A stretch of DNA of 15,036 nt from an uncultured Caryophanales bacterium (GCA_946626535.1 CAMOUK010000029.1:1-15036); one strand, 5' to 3'; counted from the first letter of the stretch, positions 1 through 7,043 are shown. The notes: generated by a model from the sequence alone, not told the origin. Made by a program: numbers and translations.

Positions 1-426
1 AGAAAGATTATTGTTGATACATATGGTGGAGCTGCATGTCATGGTGGTGGAGCATTTAGTGGTAAGGACCCATCTAAGGTAGATAGATCAGCTTCATATA
101 TGGCAAGATATATCGCTAAAAATATTGTGGCATCAGGTGTTGCTAAGAAGGTTCAAATTCAAATATCATACGCTATTGGTGTAGCAAAGCCTACATCAGT
201 ATTAATTGATACATTTGGTACTGCAAAGGTTTCTGAAGAAAAAATAGCAGAAGCAGTTATGGCTAATTTTGATTTAACACCAAAGGGTATTATTTCAACT
301 TTAGATTTAAAGCGTCCAATTTATAAGCAAACTGCTGCCTATGGTCATTTTGGAAGAACTGATATTGATCTTCCTTGGGAGCATTTAGATAAGGTTGATT
401 GTTTTAAGAAATTATTAAAGGCTTAA
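1..426 (+). CDS. metK: S-adenosylmethionine synthetase, C-terminal part (truncated by window start)
   Basis: Frame 1 is open from base 1 to the TAA at 424-426 and gives the last 141 residues of a MetK-type enzyme, which makes S-adenosylmethionine from ATP and methionine in the cytoplasm. The glycine-rich segment [18 protein letters not shown] (residues about 9-26 of the visible part; the sequence reads GGAACHGGG) and the following [15 protein letters not shown] are hallmark MetK sequence. The C-terminal end, with [11 protein letters not shown], is also typical. An internal ATG at 100 is not the start: homology runs unbroken back to base 1, so the true start lies upstream of the window. SAM is the cofactor of the PflA radical enzyme encoded 1 kb downstream, but a terminator separates them and I infer no operon. 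The identification is firm. Confidence 0.97.
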   Translation, partial: RKIIVDTYGGAACHGGGAFSGKDPSKVDRSASYMARYIAKNIVASGVAKKVQIQISYAIGVAKPTSVLIDTFGTAKVSEEKIAEAVMANFDLTPKGIISTLDLKRPIYKQTAAYGHFGRTDIDLPWEHLDKVDCFKKLLKA

Positions 427-437
427 TAGCCTTTTTT
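417..437 (+). terminator. Intrinsic terminator after metK
   Basis: The stem AAAGGCT / AGCCTTT closes a TAAT loop and runs into a T tract. The metK stop codon forms part of the loop. This separates metK from the next operon. Confidence 0.8.
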
Positions 438-440
438 AAT

Positions 441-469
441 TTTATGTTTTATTAAAAATATGGTATCAT
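441..469 (+). promoter_or_regulatory. Likely promoter for the nrnA-pflA-trx operon
   Basis: An extended -10 element (TGG followed by TATCAT, 464-469) lies 17 bases after a weak -35 (TTTATG, 441-446). Transcription would start near 476, leaving a short leader with GGAGG at 480-484 before the ATG at 492. The -35 is poor, so confidence is moderate. Confidence 0.4.
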
Positions 470-491
470 ATTATTATGTGGAGGTATTTTT

Positions 492-1433
492 ATGCTACAA
501 GATATTTTATTTGAAAAGATAGATACATATAATACGATTATTATACATAGACATTCTAGACCTGATGGAGATGCTTTAGGTAGCCAAATTGGTTTAGCTT
601 TAGCATTAAAGACAAAATATCCTGATAAGAAGATATATTGTGTTGGTGATTCTTCAAGAAAATATGGCTTTATTGGCTGTATGGATTTAATTGAGGATAA
701 GGAATATAAGGGAGCCCTAGCTATTATTTTAGATGTTGCGGTAGCTAATATGGTTTCTGATGAAAGATATAAGCTAGCTTCTGAGGTTTTTGTTATAGAT
801 CATCATAAAAATGAATGTGATATAACACCTAATTTTATTCAAGATACCTCAAGAATTGCGGCGGCAGAGCTTGTTGCTGCTATGCTATATGAAAAAGGCT
901 TTAAGATTACTAAGGAATGTGCTACAGCCCTATACTTAGGTATAGTTACCGATTCTGGAAGATTTTTATATGGCTTTAGTAAAAATACTTTTGATATTGC
1001 AGGTCGTCTTTCAGCAGATGGCGCTGATGCTAAATTTGTATATGATAATTTATATGTAGAATCAAAAGAAGAAAGGGAAATGAAAAATTATTTCCAAAAT
1101 AAGATTAATTATATAGGCAAGGTTGCTTATATGAAAAATGATTATGATGTATTTGAAAAATTCAATGTTGAATTTCAGGATATATCAAGAGGTATGGTTA
1201 ATTTAATGGCTGGAATTAGCGACGTTGAAATCTGGGCTAATTTTACATATGATAAGGAAAAGGATAAGGTCGTCTGTGAATTTAGATCTAGAAATATTCC
1301 AATTGTTGATGTCGCTAAAAAGTGGGGCGGTGGAGGTCATAGCCTAGCTTGTGGCTGTACAATTAACGATTTTAAGGAAGCTGATTTAGTTTTAAATGAT
1401 TTCTTAGAACTAATAAAAATTACTGAGAATTAG
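492..1433 (+). CDS. nrnA: DHH-family bifunctional oligoribonuclease / pAp phosphatase (NrnA-like)
   Basis: This 313-aa protein matches the NrnA/DHH-DHHA1 family in length and architecture. These manganese enzymes degrade very short RNA oligonucleotides and 3'-phosphoadenosine-5'-phosphate in the cytoplasm. Metal-site motifs are in order: HRHSRPDGDALGS (residues 19-31; D25 and D27), an Asp in ILDVA (D81), and the DHH signature VIDHHKN (D103, H104, H105). The C-terminal DHHA1 domain ends in GGGGHSLACG, the substrate-binding glycine loop. The start is the ATG 7 bases after GGAGG (480-484). The gene begins a compact operon: pflA follows after 11 bases, with its ribosome site overlapping this stop codon. 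NrnA versus a related DHH phosphoesterase (for example a c-di-AMP/pApA hydrolase) cannot be settled from sequence alone. The full-length soluble form without membrane or GGDEF parts favours NrnA. Confidence 0.9.
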   Translation: MLQDILFEKIDTYNTIIIHRHSRPDGDALGSQIGLALALKTKYPDKKIYCVGDSSRKYGFIGCMDLIEDKEYKGALAIILDVAVANMVSDERYKLASEVFVIDHHKNECDITPNFIQDTSRIAAAELVAAMLYEKGFKITKECATALYLGIVTDSGRFLYGFSKNTFDIAGRLSADGADAKFVYDNLYVESKEEREMKNYFQNKINYIGKVAYMKNDYDVFEKFNVEFQDISRGMVNLMAGISDVEIWANFTYDKEKDKVVCEFRSRNIPIVDVAKKWGGGGHSLACGCTINDFKEADLVLNDFLELIKITEN

Positions 1434-1444
1434 GATGTGATATA

Positions 1445-2185
1445 TTGATTGCCAATGTTCATTCAATCTTTACTGGTGGTACAGTTGATGGCCCAGGAAT
1501 AAGGTATGTCCTATTCTTAAAGGGCTGTCCATTAAGATGCTTATATTGTCATAATCCAGATACTCAAAAATTTGAGGATGGAAAGAAAATGACAACAGAA
1601 GAAATAGTAGAAGATTGCTTAAAATATAAAGGTTATTTTAAAACTGGTGGAGGAATTACTGTATCAGGCGGAGAGCCTTTATGTCAAATTGATTTTTTAA
1701 TAGACTTATTTAAAAATTTAAAAAAATATAACATTCATACCTGCGTTGATACATCAGGTGTTGTATTTGATAAAAACAATAAAGAACTATTAGAAAAATT
1801 CGATGAGTTAATTAAATATACCGATTTATTTTTATTAGATATTAAGCATATAGATAATGAGGAACATATTAAATTAACTTCAAAACCAAATACAAATATT
1901 TTAGATTTTGCTAGATACCTTTCTGATAATAATAAGAAGATGTGGATAAGACATGTGCTTGTTCCTACTATTACCCTAAAAGATGAGTATTTAATTCGTA
2001 CGAAAGATTTTGTGAAAACGCTACACAATGTTGAAAAAATTGAAGTTTTGCCGTATCATACAATGGGTGTCGTAAAATATGAAAACCTCGGCTTGGATTA
2101 TAAGCTTAAAAATATTAATCCACCAACAAAAGAAGAGGTTAGACACGCCAAATATTTACTAGGAGTAATAAAGGATGCAGCTTAA
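1445..2185 (+). CDS. pflA: Pyruvate formate-lyase activating enzyme (radical SAM)
   Basis: This 246-aa protein has the exact length usual for PflA. It uses a 4Fe-4S cluster and SAM to abstract a hydrogen from the active glycine of PFL, creating the glycyl radical. The cluster motif is C28-PLR-C32-LY-C35, preceded by the typical TVDGPGIRYVLFLKGC and followed by HNPDTQ. The SAM-binding GGE motif is SGGEPL at residues 74-79. The start is a TTG at 1445; the only nearby ATG (1434) is immediately followed by a stop, and AGGATGTGA (1432-1440) supplies the ribosome site. The gene is likely coupled to nrnA upstream and overlaps the thioredoxin-like gene by 11 bases. The glycyl-radical substrate here is a separate 77-aa protein encoded at 4669-4902, so this activase may act on a small free subunit or on the assembled two-part enzyme. 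Confidence 0.95.
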   Translation: MIANVHSIFTGGTVDGPGIRYVLFLKGCPLRCLYCHNPDTQKFEDGKKMTTEEIVEDCLKYKGYFKTGGGITVSGGEPLCQIDFLIDLFKNLKKYNIHTCVDTSGVVFDKNNKELLEKFDELIKYTDLFLLDIKHIDNEEHIKLTSKPNTNILDFARYLSDNNKKMWIRHVLVPTITLKDEYLIRTKDFVKTLHNVEKIEVLPYHTMGVVKYENLGLDYKLKNINPPTKEEVRHAKYLLGVIKDAA

Positions 2186-2498
2186 TAGTAAAAATTATTT
2201 AGAGGCATTAAAAGGAATTAGCGTCGTAGAGGTTTCAGGTGAGTCTTGTGCTAATTGCTTAACGCTTATGCCGATACTAAATAGTATAGTTTCAAAGATG
2301 GATGGAATTAACCTTCATCATATAGAAGCACAAGAAGATACAATGGAATTAATCCAAAAATATGAAGTTTATGCGGTCCCTACAATCTTAGTGATGAAAG
2401 ACGATCTAGTAATGGCTAGATGTAGAGGCTATCAGCCCGAAGAAATTTTAGAATTGTGGCTTGAATCTAAAATAGAAGAAATTAAAAAAACTAGTTGA
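2175..2498 (+). CDS. Thioredoxin-like protein
   Basis: The 107-aa product has a thioredoxin fold signature. The redox motif is C25-AN-C28 (in SGESCANCLTLMP), and the cis-proline loop is AVPT with P69. There is no signal peptide, so it should act in the cytoplasm as a disulfide reductant or related thiol protein. The start ATG lies 10 bases after AGGAG (2160-2164) and overlaps the pflA end by 11 bases, which implies translational coupling. The CANC active site differs from the CGPC of housekeeping thioredoxin, so the substrate is probably specialised. Its position between pflA and the PFL genes suggests, as inference only, a role in keeping iron-sulfur or cysteine sites of the PFL system reduced. 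The stop codon lies inside the terminator stem. Confidence 0.85.
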   Translation: MQLNSKNYLEALKGISVVEVSGESCANCLTLMPILNSIVSKMDGINLHHIEAQEDTMELIQKYEVYAVPTILVMKDDLVMARCRGYQPEEILELWLESKIEEIKKTS

Positions 2499-2517
2499 TT
2501 TCTCAATTAGTTTTTAT
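2486..2517 (+). terminator. Intrinsic terminator overlapping the thioredoxin-like gene stop
   Basis: The stem AAAAACTAGTTGA (2486-2498) pairs with TCAATTAGTTTTT (2503-2515) across a TTTC loop, with one G-T pair. The TGA stop is part of the stem. This ends the nrnA operon and shows that TGA functions as a stop here. Confidence 0.75.
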
Positions 2518-2525
2518 TTCGTCCA

Positions 2526-2547
2526 AAAAGTTGCAATTGCAACTTTT
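2526..2547 (+). promoter_or_regulatory. Perfect 22-bp palindrome upstream of PFL, candidate operator
   Basis: Bases 2526-2547 equal their own reverse complement. The core is GTTGCAATTGCAAC, flanked by AAAA and TTTT. The palindrome overlaps the -35 position of the PFL promoter, which is a typical place for repression. It does not match the Rex consensus (TTGTGA-N6-TCACAA) or the FNR consensus (TTGAT-N4-ATCAA) that often control PFL. A hairpin in RNA is also possible, but the site lies upstream of the predicted transcription start. Confidence 0.55.
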
Positions 2548-2572
2548 AAATAACGATGAAATGATATATAAT
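2544..2572 (+). promoter_or_regulatory. Promoter for the split PFL genes
   Basis: A perfect TATAAT (2567-2572) lies 17 bases after TTTTAA (2544-2549). The weak -35 overlaps the palindrome. Transcription would start near 2579 and give a leader of about 45 bases with a small GCGT/ACGC hairpin at 2581-2595. Confidence 0.55.
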
Positions 2573-2610
2573 AAGCCGTAGCGTTTTGAAGACGCAAAAA
2601 ATGATTATGG

Positions 2611-2617
2611 AAAGAGG
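2611..2617 (+). promoter_or_regulatory. Ribosome binding site that fixes the PFL core start
   Basis: AAAGAGG lies 7 bases before the ATG at 2625. The frame is open back to a TTG at 2586, but those extra 13 codons include this site and match no PFL sequence. The true protein begins MYKGWDGF. Confidence 0.75.
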
Positions 2618-2624
2618 TTGTTTT

Positions 2625-4652
2625 ATGTACAAAGGATGGGATGGTTTTGTACTTGGAAAGTGGTCTAATGATGAAATTAACGTAAGAGATTTCATTCAAA
2701 GAAACTACACTCCATATGATGGGGATTCTAGCTTTTTAGCCCCTGCTACAGAAAGAACTAAGAAGCTTTGGAATATAGTACTTGATTTATCAAAAAAGGA
2801 AAGAGAAGCTGGTGGTGTACTAGATGCTGATACTGATATCATCGCTACACTAACAAGCCACAAACCTGGTTATTTAGATAAGGATCTAGAACAAATCGTA
2901 GGTTTACAAACAGATAAGCCTTTCAAGCGTTCTTTACAACCATTTGGTGGTATAAGAATGGCTGAACAAGCTTGTGAAATGTATGGCTACGAGGTTTCTG
3001 ATAGAGTAAAGGATATCTTTAAATATAGAAAGACTCATAACGATGGTGTATTTGATACATATACTCCAGCTATGCGTGCAGCAAGAACTGCTCACATTTT
3101 AACTGGTTTACCTGATACATATGGTAGAGGTAGAATCGTTGGTGATTATAGAAGAGTAGCTCTATATGGTGTCGACTACCTAATCAGAAAAAAGGAAGAA
3201 GATAAGGCTTTACTTGATGGTGAAATGACACCAGATAAGATTCGTGATAGAGAAGAAATAGCTGAACAAGTTAAGGCATTAAAGGGTTTAAAGGAAATGG
3301 CAGCATCTTATGGCTGTGATATTTCAGAGCCTGCAACAACAGCTAAGGAAGCTATCCAAGCTTTATATTTTGGTTATCTAGGCGCTGTTAAGGATCAAAA
3401 TGGTGCAGCTATGTCTATCGGTAGAAATTCAACCTTCTTAGATATATATATTGAAAGAGACTTCGCAAGAGGAATCTTAACTGAATCTGAAGCTCAAGAA
3501 TTAATGGATCACTTCATTATGAAGCTAAGAATCGTTAAATTCATGAGAATTCAATCTTATAATGAATTATTCTCAGGTGACCCAACTTGGGTAACTGAAT
3601 CAATTGGTGGTATGGGTGTTGATGGCAGATCATTAGTTACTAAGAACTCATTTAGAGTATTACATACATTAGATAACTTAGGACCTGCACCAGAACCAAA
3701 TCTAACAGTTTTATGGGCAAAGAACCTACCTGTTAACTTCAAGAGATTCTGTGCTGATTTATCTATTAGAACATCAGCTATTCAATATGAATCTGATGAA
3801 TTAATGAGACCAATCGAAGGTGATGATTACTGTATTGCATGCTGTGTATCATCAATGAGAATTGGTAAGGATATGCAATTTTTCGGTGCACGTGCTAACT
3901 TAGCTAAGTGCTTATTATACGCATTAAATGGTGGTAAGGATGAGCTTGCTATCGATAAGAAGACTGGAAAGCCTCTTCAAGTTTCTCCAAAATATGAAGC
4001 AATCACTTCAAATGATCCACTTGATTATGCTGAAGTAAAAGAAAAATATGAAACAATGATGGAATGGTTAGCAGATCTTTATGTTAACACATTAAATCTA
4101 ATTCACTATATGCATGATAAGTATGCATATGAAGCAATCGAAATGGCTTTACATGATTCAAAGGTTCACAGATATTTCGCAACTGGTATTGCTGGTTTAT
4201 CTTGTGCTGTAGATTCACTTTCAGCTATTAAATATGCAAAGGTTACTCCAATCAGAAATGAATTTGGTATTATCACTGATTTCAAGACTGAAGGAGAATT
4301 CCCTAAGTATGGTAATAATGATGATAGAGTAGACGAAATCGCTGTATGGCTTGTTAAGACTTTCATGAACAAGATTAAGAAGCATTATACATATAGAGAT
4401 TCTGAACCTACTATGTCTATTTTAACAATTACATCTAATGTAGTTTATGGTAAGAAGACTGGTAATACACCAGATGGAAGAAAAGCTGGTGAGCCTTTAG
4501 CTCCAGGTGCAAACCCAATGCACGGCCGTGATTCTCATGGTGCCTTAGCTTCACTTGAATCTGTTGCTAAATTACCATATGAATATTCTAGAGATGGTAT
4601 TTCTAATACATTCTCTATAACACCAGGCTCATTAGGTAAGGATGAAGATTAA
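2625..4652 (+). CDS. pflB: Pyruvate formate-lyase catalytic core lacking the glycyl-radical domain (large subunit of a split PFL)
   Basis: The 675-aa product is a clear PFL, which converts pyruvate and CoA to acetyl-CoA and formate under anaerobic conditions. The active-site pair is C406-C407 in [19 protein letters not shown], followed by GARANLAK, as in E. coli PflB (C418-C419). Near the end it keeps [20 protein letters not shown] and [19 protein letters not shown], then stops at TAA 4650-4652. E. coli PflB (about 760 residues) continues at this point with the roughly 80-residue domain carrying the radical glycine; here that domain is the next gene. The cut falls in the linker after LGKED. 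The core cannot work as a glycyl-radical enzyme without the partner subunit. Codon use is richer in ATC, TTC and AAC than in nrnA or the hydrolase gene, which fits high expression. PFL family membership is certain; obligate two-subunit function is inferred. Confidence 0.95.
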   Translation: MYKGWDGFVLGKWSNDEINVRDFIQRNYTPYDGDSSFLAPATERTKKLWNIVLDLSKKEREAGGVLDADTDIIATLTSHKPGYLDKDLEQIVGLQTDKPFKRSLQPFGGIRMAEQACEMYGYEVSDRVKDIFKYRKTHNDGVFDTYTPAMRAARTAHILTGLPDTYGRGRIVGDYRRVALYGVDYLIRKKEEDKALLDGEMTPDKIRDREEIAEQVKALKGLKEMAASYGCDISEPATTAKEAIQALYFGYLGAVKDQNGAAMSIGRNSTFLDIYIERDFARGILTESEAQELMDHFIMKLRIVKFMRIQSYNELFSGDPTWVTESIGGMGVDGRSLVTKNSFRVLHTLDNLGPAPEPNLTVLWAKNLPVNFKRFCADLSIRTSAIQYESDELMRPIEGDDYCIACCVSSMRIGKDMQFFGARANLAKCLLYALNGGKDELAIDKKTGKPLQVSPKYEAITSNDPLDYAEVKEKYETMMEWLADLYVNTLNLIHYMHDKYAYEAIEMALHDSKVHRYFATGIAGLSCAVDSLSAIKYAKVTPIRNEFGIITDFKTEGEFPKYGNNDDRVDEIAVWLVKTFMNKIKKHYTYRDSEPTMSILTITSNVVYGKKTGNTPDGRKAGEPLAPGANPMHGRDSHGALASLESVAKLPYEYSRDGISNTFSITPGSLGKDED

Positions 4653-4654
4653 TT

Positions 4655-4660
4655 AGGAGG
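4655..4660 (+). promoter_or_regulatory. Strong ribosome binding site of the glycyl-radical subunit gene
   Basis: A full AGGAGG sits 8 bases before the ATG at 4669, within the 16-base gap between the two PFL genes. A perfect site here shows that the small gene is translated on its own and is not the debris of a frameshift. Confidence 0.85.
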
Positions 4661-4668
4661 ATATTAAT

Positions 4669-4902
4669 ATGAATCAAAGAGTAGATAATTTAGTTCAAAT
4701 GCTAGATACTTATGTTTCAGATGGTGGTTATCATCTAAATGTTAATGTGTTCAATAGAGATACATTACTTGATGCTCAAGCACATCCAGAAAAATATCCA
4801 CAATTAACAATTAGAGTATCTGGTTACGCTGTAAATTTCATCAAATTAACTAAAGAACAACAAGATGATGTTATCAGCCGTACAATTCACGAATCACTAT
4901 AA
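4669..4902 (+). CDS. Stand-alone glycyl-radical domain of pyruvate formate-lyase (small subunit of a split PFL)
   Basis: The 77-aa protein is the missing C-terminal domain of PFL. It contains [37 protein letters not shown] and [11 protein letters not shown], close to the last 80 residues of E. coli PflB. The radical glycine is G52 in RVSGYAV (codon 4822-4824). Homology extends to the start: [13 protein letters not shown] (residues 4-16) matches RKTNLVGLLDGYF of intact PFL, so almost nothing is lost at the split. The gene is in a different frame from the core (+1) and has its own AGGAGG. E. coli YfiD/GrcA and phage T4 Y06I are stand-alone relatives that repair oxygen-cut PFL, but they are longer at the N-terminus and serve a full-length PFL. 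Here the adjacent PFL has no such domain, so this protein is probably an essential subunit rather than a spare part. A terminator follows. Confidence 0.95.
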   Translation: MNQRVDNLVQMLDTYVSDGGYHLNVNVFNRDTLLDAQAHPEKYPQLTIRVSGYAVNFIKLTKEQQDDVISRTIHESL

Positions 4903-4914
4903 TTTTTTTAGTAT

Positions 4915-4951
4915 CAAAGGACATTAGATATTATCTAATGTTCCTTTTTTT
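4915..4951 (+). terminator. Intrinsic terminator after the split PFL genes
   Basis: AAAGGA-CATTAGA (4915-4927) pairs with TCTAATG-T-TCCTTT (4933-4946) with one bulged T, followed by a T run. It closes the PFL transcription unit. Confidence 0.85.
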
Positions 4952-4967
4952 ATATATTATAATAGAC

Positions 4968-4996
4968 TTGCAAACGCTTTTATAATTTGGTAAAAT
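4968..4996 (+). promoter_or_regulatory. Promoter of the structured leader region
   Basis: TTGCAA (4968-4973), a 17-base spacer and TAAAAT (4991-4996) predict a start near 5003. The tRNA-Arg gene in this window uses the same -35 (TTGCAA) and spacer. No terminator lies between here and the next gene, so transcription should read through the leader into it. Confidence 0.6.
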
Positions 4997-5002
4997 AAGA
5001 TA

Positions 5003-5300
5003 TGCGTGGGAAACTAATTTTATATAAATATAAAATAGTTTAACAATCAAATAATGGTTATAATTAAAATCAGTTTTAATTTATAATAAATGTGTTCTAT
5101 AGTTTTAAAATCATAGCATTGGGCGTAATTAAATAGCTATTACATAACCCAAAACATACAAACGTACATTTTACTTGATAATAAACAAATTATTCATTTG
5201 GTGCTTTTATGAATAAATTTGCGATAGTACCTATTTTGTATGTGCTAGCTTTAAGGACCTACCAAAAATATTACCTATAGAATACAAAAAGAATGGTAGG
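5003..5300 (+). ncRNA. Candidate structured RNA or long 5' leader, family not recognised
   Basis: This lies in the 421-base gene-free stretch 4903-5323 and is dense in inverted repeats. Hairpin 1 pairs 5011-5024 with 5029-5041 (13 bp, one bulge, TAAA loop). Hairpin 2 pairs 5058-5069 with 5074-5086 (12 bp, one bulge, TCAG loop). A three-way junction is then closed by 5105-5109/5250-5254 and TAGC/GCTA (5114-5117/5244-5247). Its first arm is TTGGG/CCCAA plus GTAAT/ATTAC (5119-5152). Its second arm is ACATACAAA/TTTGTATGT (5154-5162/5235-5243) with nested GTAC/GTAC and a terminal stem 5187-5197/5209-5220. A last stem, CCTACCA/TGGTAGG (5258-5264/5294-5300), sits just before the ribosome site at 5312. 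I see no hallmark of RNase P RNA, tmRNA, SRP RNA, T-box or M-box. It may be a cis-regulatory leader of the zinc-ribbon gene or a processed RNA. AT-rich DNA forms chance stems, so confidence is moderate. Confidence 0.45.
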
Positions 5301-5323
5301 AAAAAATTAAAAAGGAGAAAGAA

Positions 5324-6991
5324 ATGAAGAAATTAGTTTGTGAACTATGTGGAGAATCTGATTTCATCAAAGAAGGCGAATTCTTTGTATGTCAAGTCTG
5401 TGGTGCCAAGTATACAGTCGCTGAAGCTAGAAAACTTTTCGTTGATGCTGATGAAGACGGCAACATTATAAGCTCTACACCAAAAAATAATACAACAGCA
5501 AAATCTCAAGCACCAGAAGAAGATACATTTGCCGAGGATCCAGTTTTAGCTCCAAAAGCTGTACCTACAACTGTAAGAAAAGTAGTTGTACAACAAAAGA
5601 GCCCAACAAATGATCCAAGTGCTGTTAGGAAAATTGTATCTAGCGTAGCAGGAACAGCACAAACAAGAGTGGTTGTTAAAAAACCAGTAATTAAGAGAGT
5701 CGTAGTTAAATCAACTACACCAAGACCAGTAGTACAACAAGTTGTCGAGGAGGCAGCACCAGTTGTAGAAAAGAGAGTCGCTACACCAAAGCCAGTAGAA
5801 GTAACTAAGGTAGTTGGCGAAAAGAATCAAATGATTCAAAATCTATTTATATTAGCTCAAACAGCTTACGATTCAGAAAACTATATCGATGCTGAGCAAT
5901 ATGCAAATAGAATCATTGAAATTGAGGCAACTAACTCAGATGCATGGCTAATGAAGGGTAACTGTGCAGGTAAGAACCAAACAGGAAACTTCAGATTAGT
6001 TGAATCTATCAACTGCTGGAATACATGCTTACAAAATGCATCAAAACAAGAATATGAAGACTATGCATTTACAGTAAGAACAAATTGTATTGATATAGCT
6101 ATCGACTATATTATGAAGAATATCCAAGACTTCAAAAAACAACCTGGAGAAGCATCAATCAATAACATAAAGGAAAAGATAGATTATGTTGACCCAATTA
6201 TGAGAAAAGCAAACCAAACATTCGGTGTTGACATTATATCTTATGAGGATAGATTAGCTTCTAATATCTCAGCTTTAGTAAATGAAGTATCTAAGGATTC
6301 AATTGCTAAGTTCGGTAAGAGAAAAGAACAACAAACAGATGCAGCTTTAGCTAAATTTAAAGAAACACAAGATTACTGTATTATGGTATGGGATTACCTA
6401 ATTGATTTAGCTAAGAGACATGGTACTGTTACAGCAATTCTAAAGAGCTTAGTAAAGATGCAAGATACATTAATTCGTGCAGTAAGTTACAAACAATCAG
6501 GTTCTAAGTTAAAAGAATCTATAGTATGTTCTATGAGCGAAAAGAATATGCGTCTTGAAAAGATTCAACAAGCTAAATTTAAGCTTGATGCTAAATTCGC
6601 TGATATTAGAAAACGTGATAAGGTTGACCAAAAGATCAAAAATGAAAAGTATTGGGAAGAACACCAAGAAGAAAAGGCTCAATTGCTTGAAGAAAGATCT
6701 AAGCTTGATCACGAAGTATTCGAATTAGAAAACTCAAAATTAAAGATGCCTAAGCTTACTGAATTAAAGAAGCTAGAGGAAGAAGCAATTAGATTACAAG
6801 TTTTAAAGGATAATCCAACTTACACAGGTAAGGAGCGTACAGCTTTCATGGAAGAATTAGGTAGGACTCGTAAGCTAATCACAACAAAGAAGCGTGAAAT
6901 CGCAAATATCTTAAACCCAATCGATGAAAGAATTGAAAAATTAAAGAAGAGAATTTACAACATCGATAAGGAATTAAATCAAAACAGATAA
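5324..6991 (+). CDS. Zinc-ribbon and coiled-coil protein of unknown function
   Basis: The 555-aa protein starts with a TFIIB-type zinc ribbon: C6-EL-C9, 13 residues, C23-QV-C26, in CELCGESDFIKEGEFFVC and CQVCGAKYT. Residues about 50-165 form a low-complexity linker rich in Val, Lys, Pro and Thr, probably disordered and basic. A TPR-like helical pair follows (about 170-210: AYDSENYIDAEQYANRIIEI and NSDAWLMKGNCAG). The rest is helical, with a strongly charged coiled coil from about 430 to the end. There is no signal peptide or membrane segment. AAGGAG (5312-5317) precedes the ATG by 6 bases. The gene is monocistronic, behind the structured leader and before a terminator. Frequent C-ending codons, as in PFL, suggest good expression. 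Proteins with an N-terminal zinc ribbon of this type occur in Firmicutes without known function; nucleic-acid or protein binding is a guess. Confidence 0.85.
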   Translation: MKKLVCELCGESDFIKEGEFFVCQVCGAKYTVAEARKLFVDADEDGNIISSTPKNNTTAKSQAPEEDTFAEDPVLAPKAVPTTVRKVVVQQKSPTNDPSAVRKIVSSVAGTAQTRVVVKKPVIKRVVVKSTTPRPVVQQVVEEAAPVVEKRVATPKPVEVTKVVGEKNQMIQNLFILAQTAYDSENYIDAEQYANRIIEIEATNSDAWLMKGNCAGKNQTGNFRLVESINCWNTCLQNASKQEYEDYAFTVRTNCIDIAIDYIMKNIQDFKKQPGEASINNIKEKIDYVDPIMRKANQTFGVDIISYEDRLASNISALVNEVSKDSIAKFGKRKEQQTDAALAKFKETQDYCIMVWDYLIDLAKRHGTVTAILKSLVKMQDTLIRAVSYKQSGSKLKESIVCSMSEKNMRLEKIQQAKFKLDAKFADIRKRDKVDQKIKNEKYWEEHQEEKAQLLEERSKLDHEVFELENSKLKMPKLTELKKLEEEAIRLQVLKDNPTYTGKERTAFMEELGRTRKLITTKKREIANILNPIDERIEKLKKRIYNIDKELNQNR

Positions 6992-7000
6992 AAAATATTT

Positions 7001-7032
7001 AATCGGTCCTCTAGTAGGGCCGATTATTTTTC
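7001..7032 (+). terminator. Intrinsic terminator after the zinc-ribbon gene
   Basis: AATCGGTCCT (7001-7010) pairs with AGGGCCGATT (7015-7024), with one T-G pair, across a CTAGT loop. ATTTTTC follows. Confidence 0.85.
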
Positions 7033-7043
7033 AAAGGTGAAGT

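Noticed and set aside
2496..2498. UGA read as tryptophan (Mycoplasma/Spiroplasma code)
   Set aside because: TGA ends the thioredoxin-like gene inside a terminator stem and ends padR at 10717-10719; Trp residues in conserved positions use TGG.
2586..2624. TTG 2586 as the start of PFL
   Set aside because: The extension contains the ribosome site AAAGAGG for ATG 2625, and the extra residues are unlike PFL.
4640..4672. The split in PFL as a simple frameshift or pseudogene
   Set aside because: Both parts are intact, the small gene has a perfect AGGAGG and ATG at good spacing, homology is complete on both sides, and a terminator follows directly. An assembly error cannot be excluded without reads but would have to mimic all these signals.
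4952..5323. RNase P RNA, tmRNA, SRP RNA, T-box or M-box in the long gene-free stretch
   Set aside because: Hallmark sequences such as GAGGAAAGTCC of RNase P or the T-box GGTGG-type motif are missing, and the fold seen differs.
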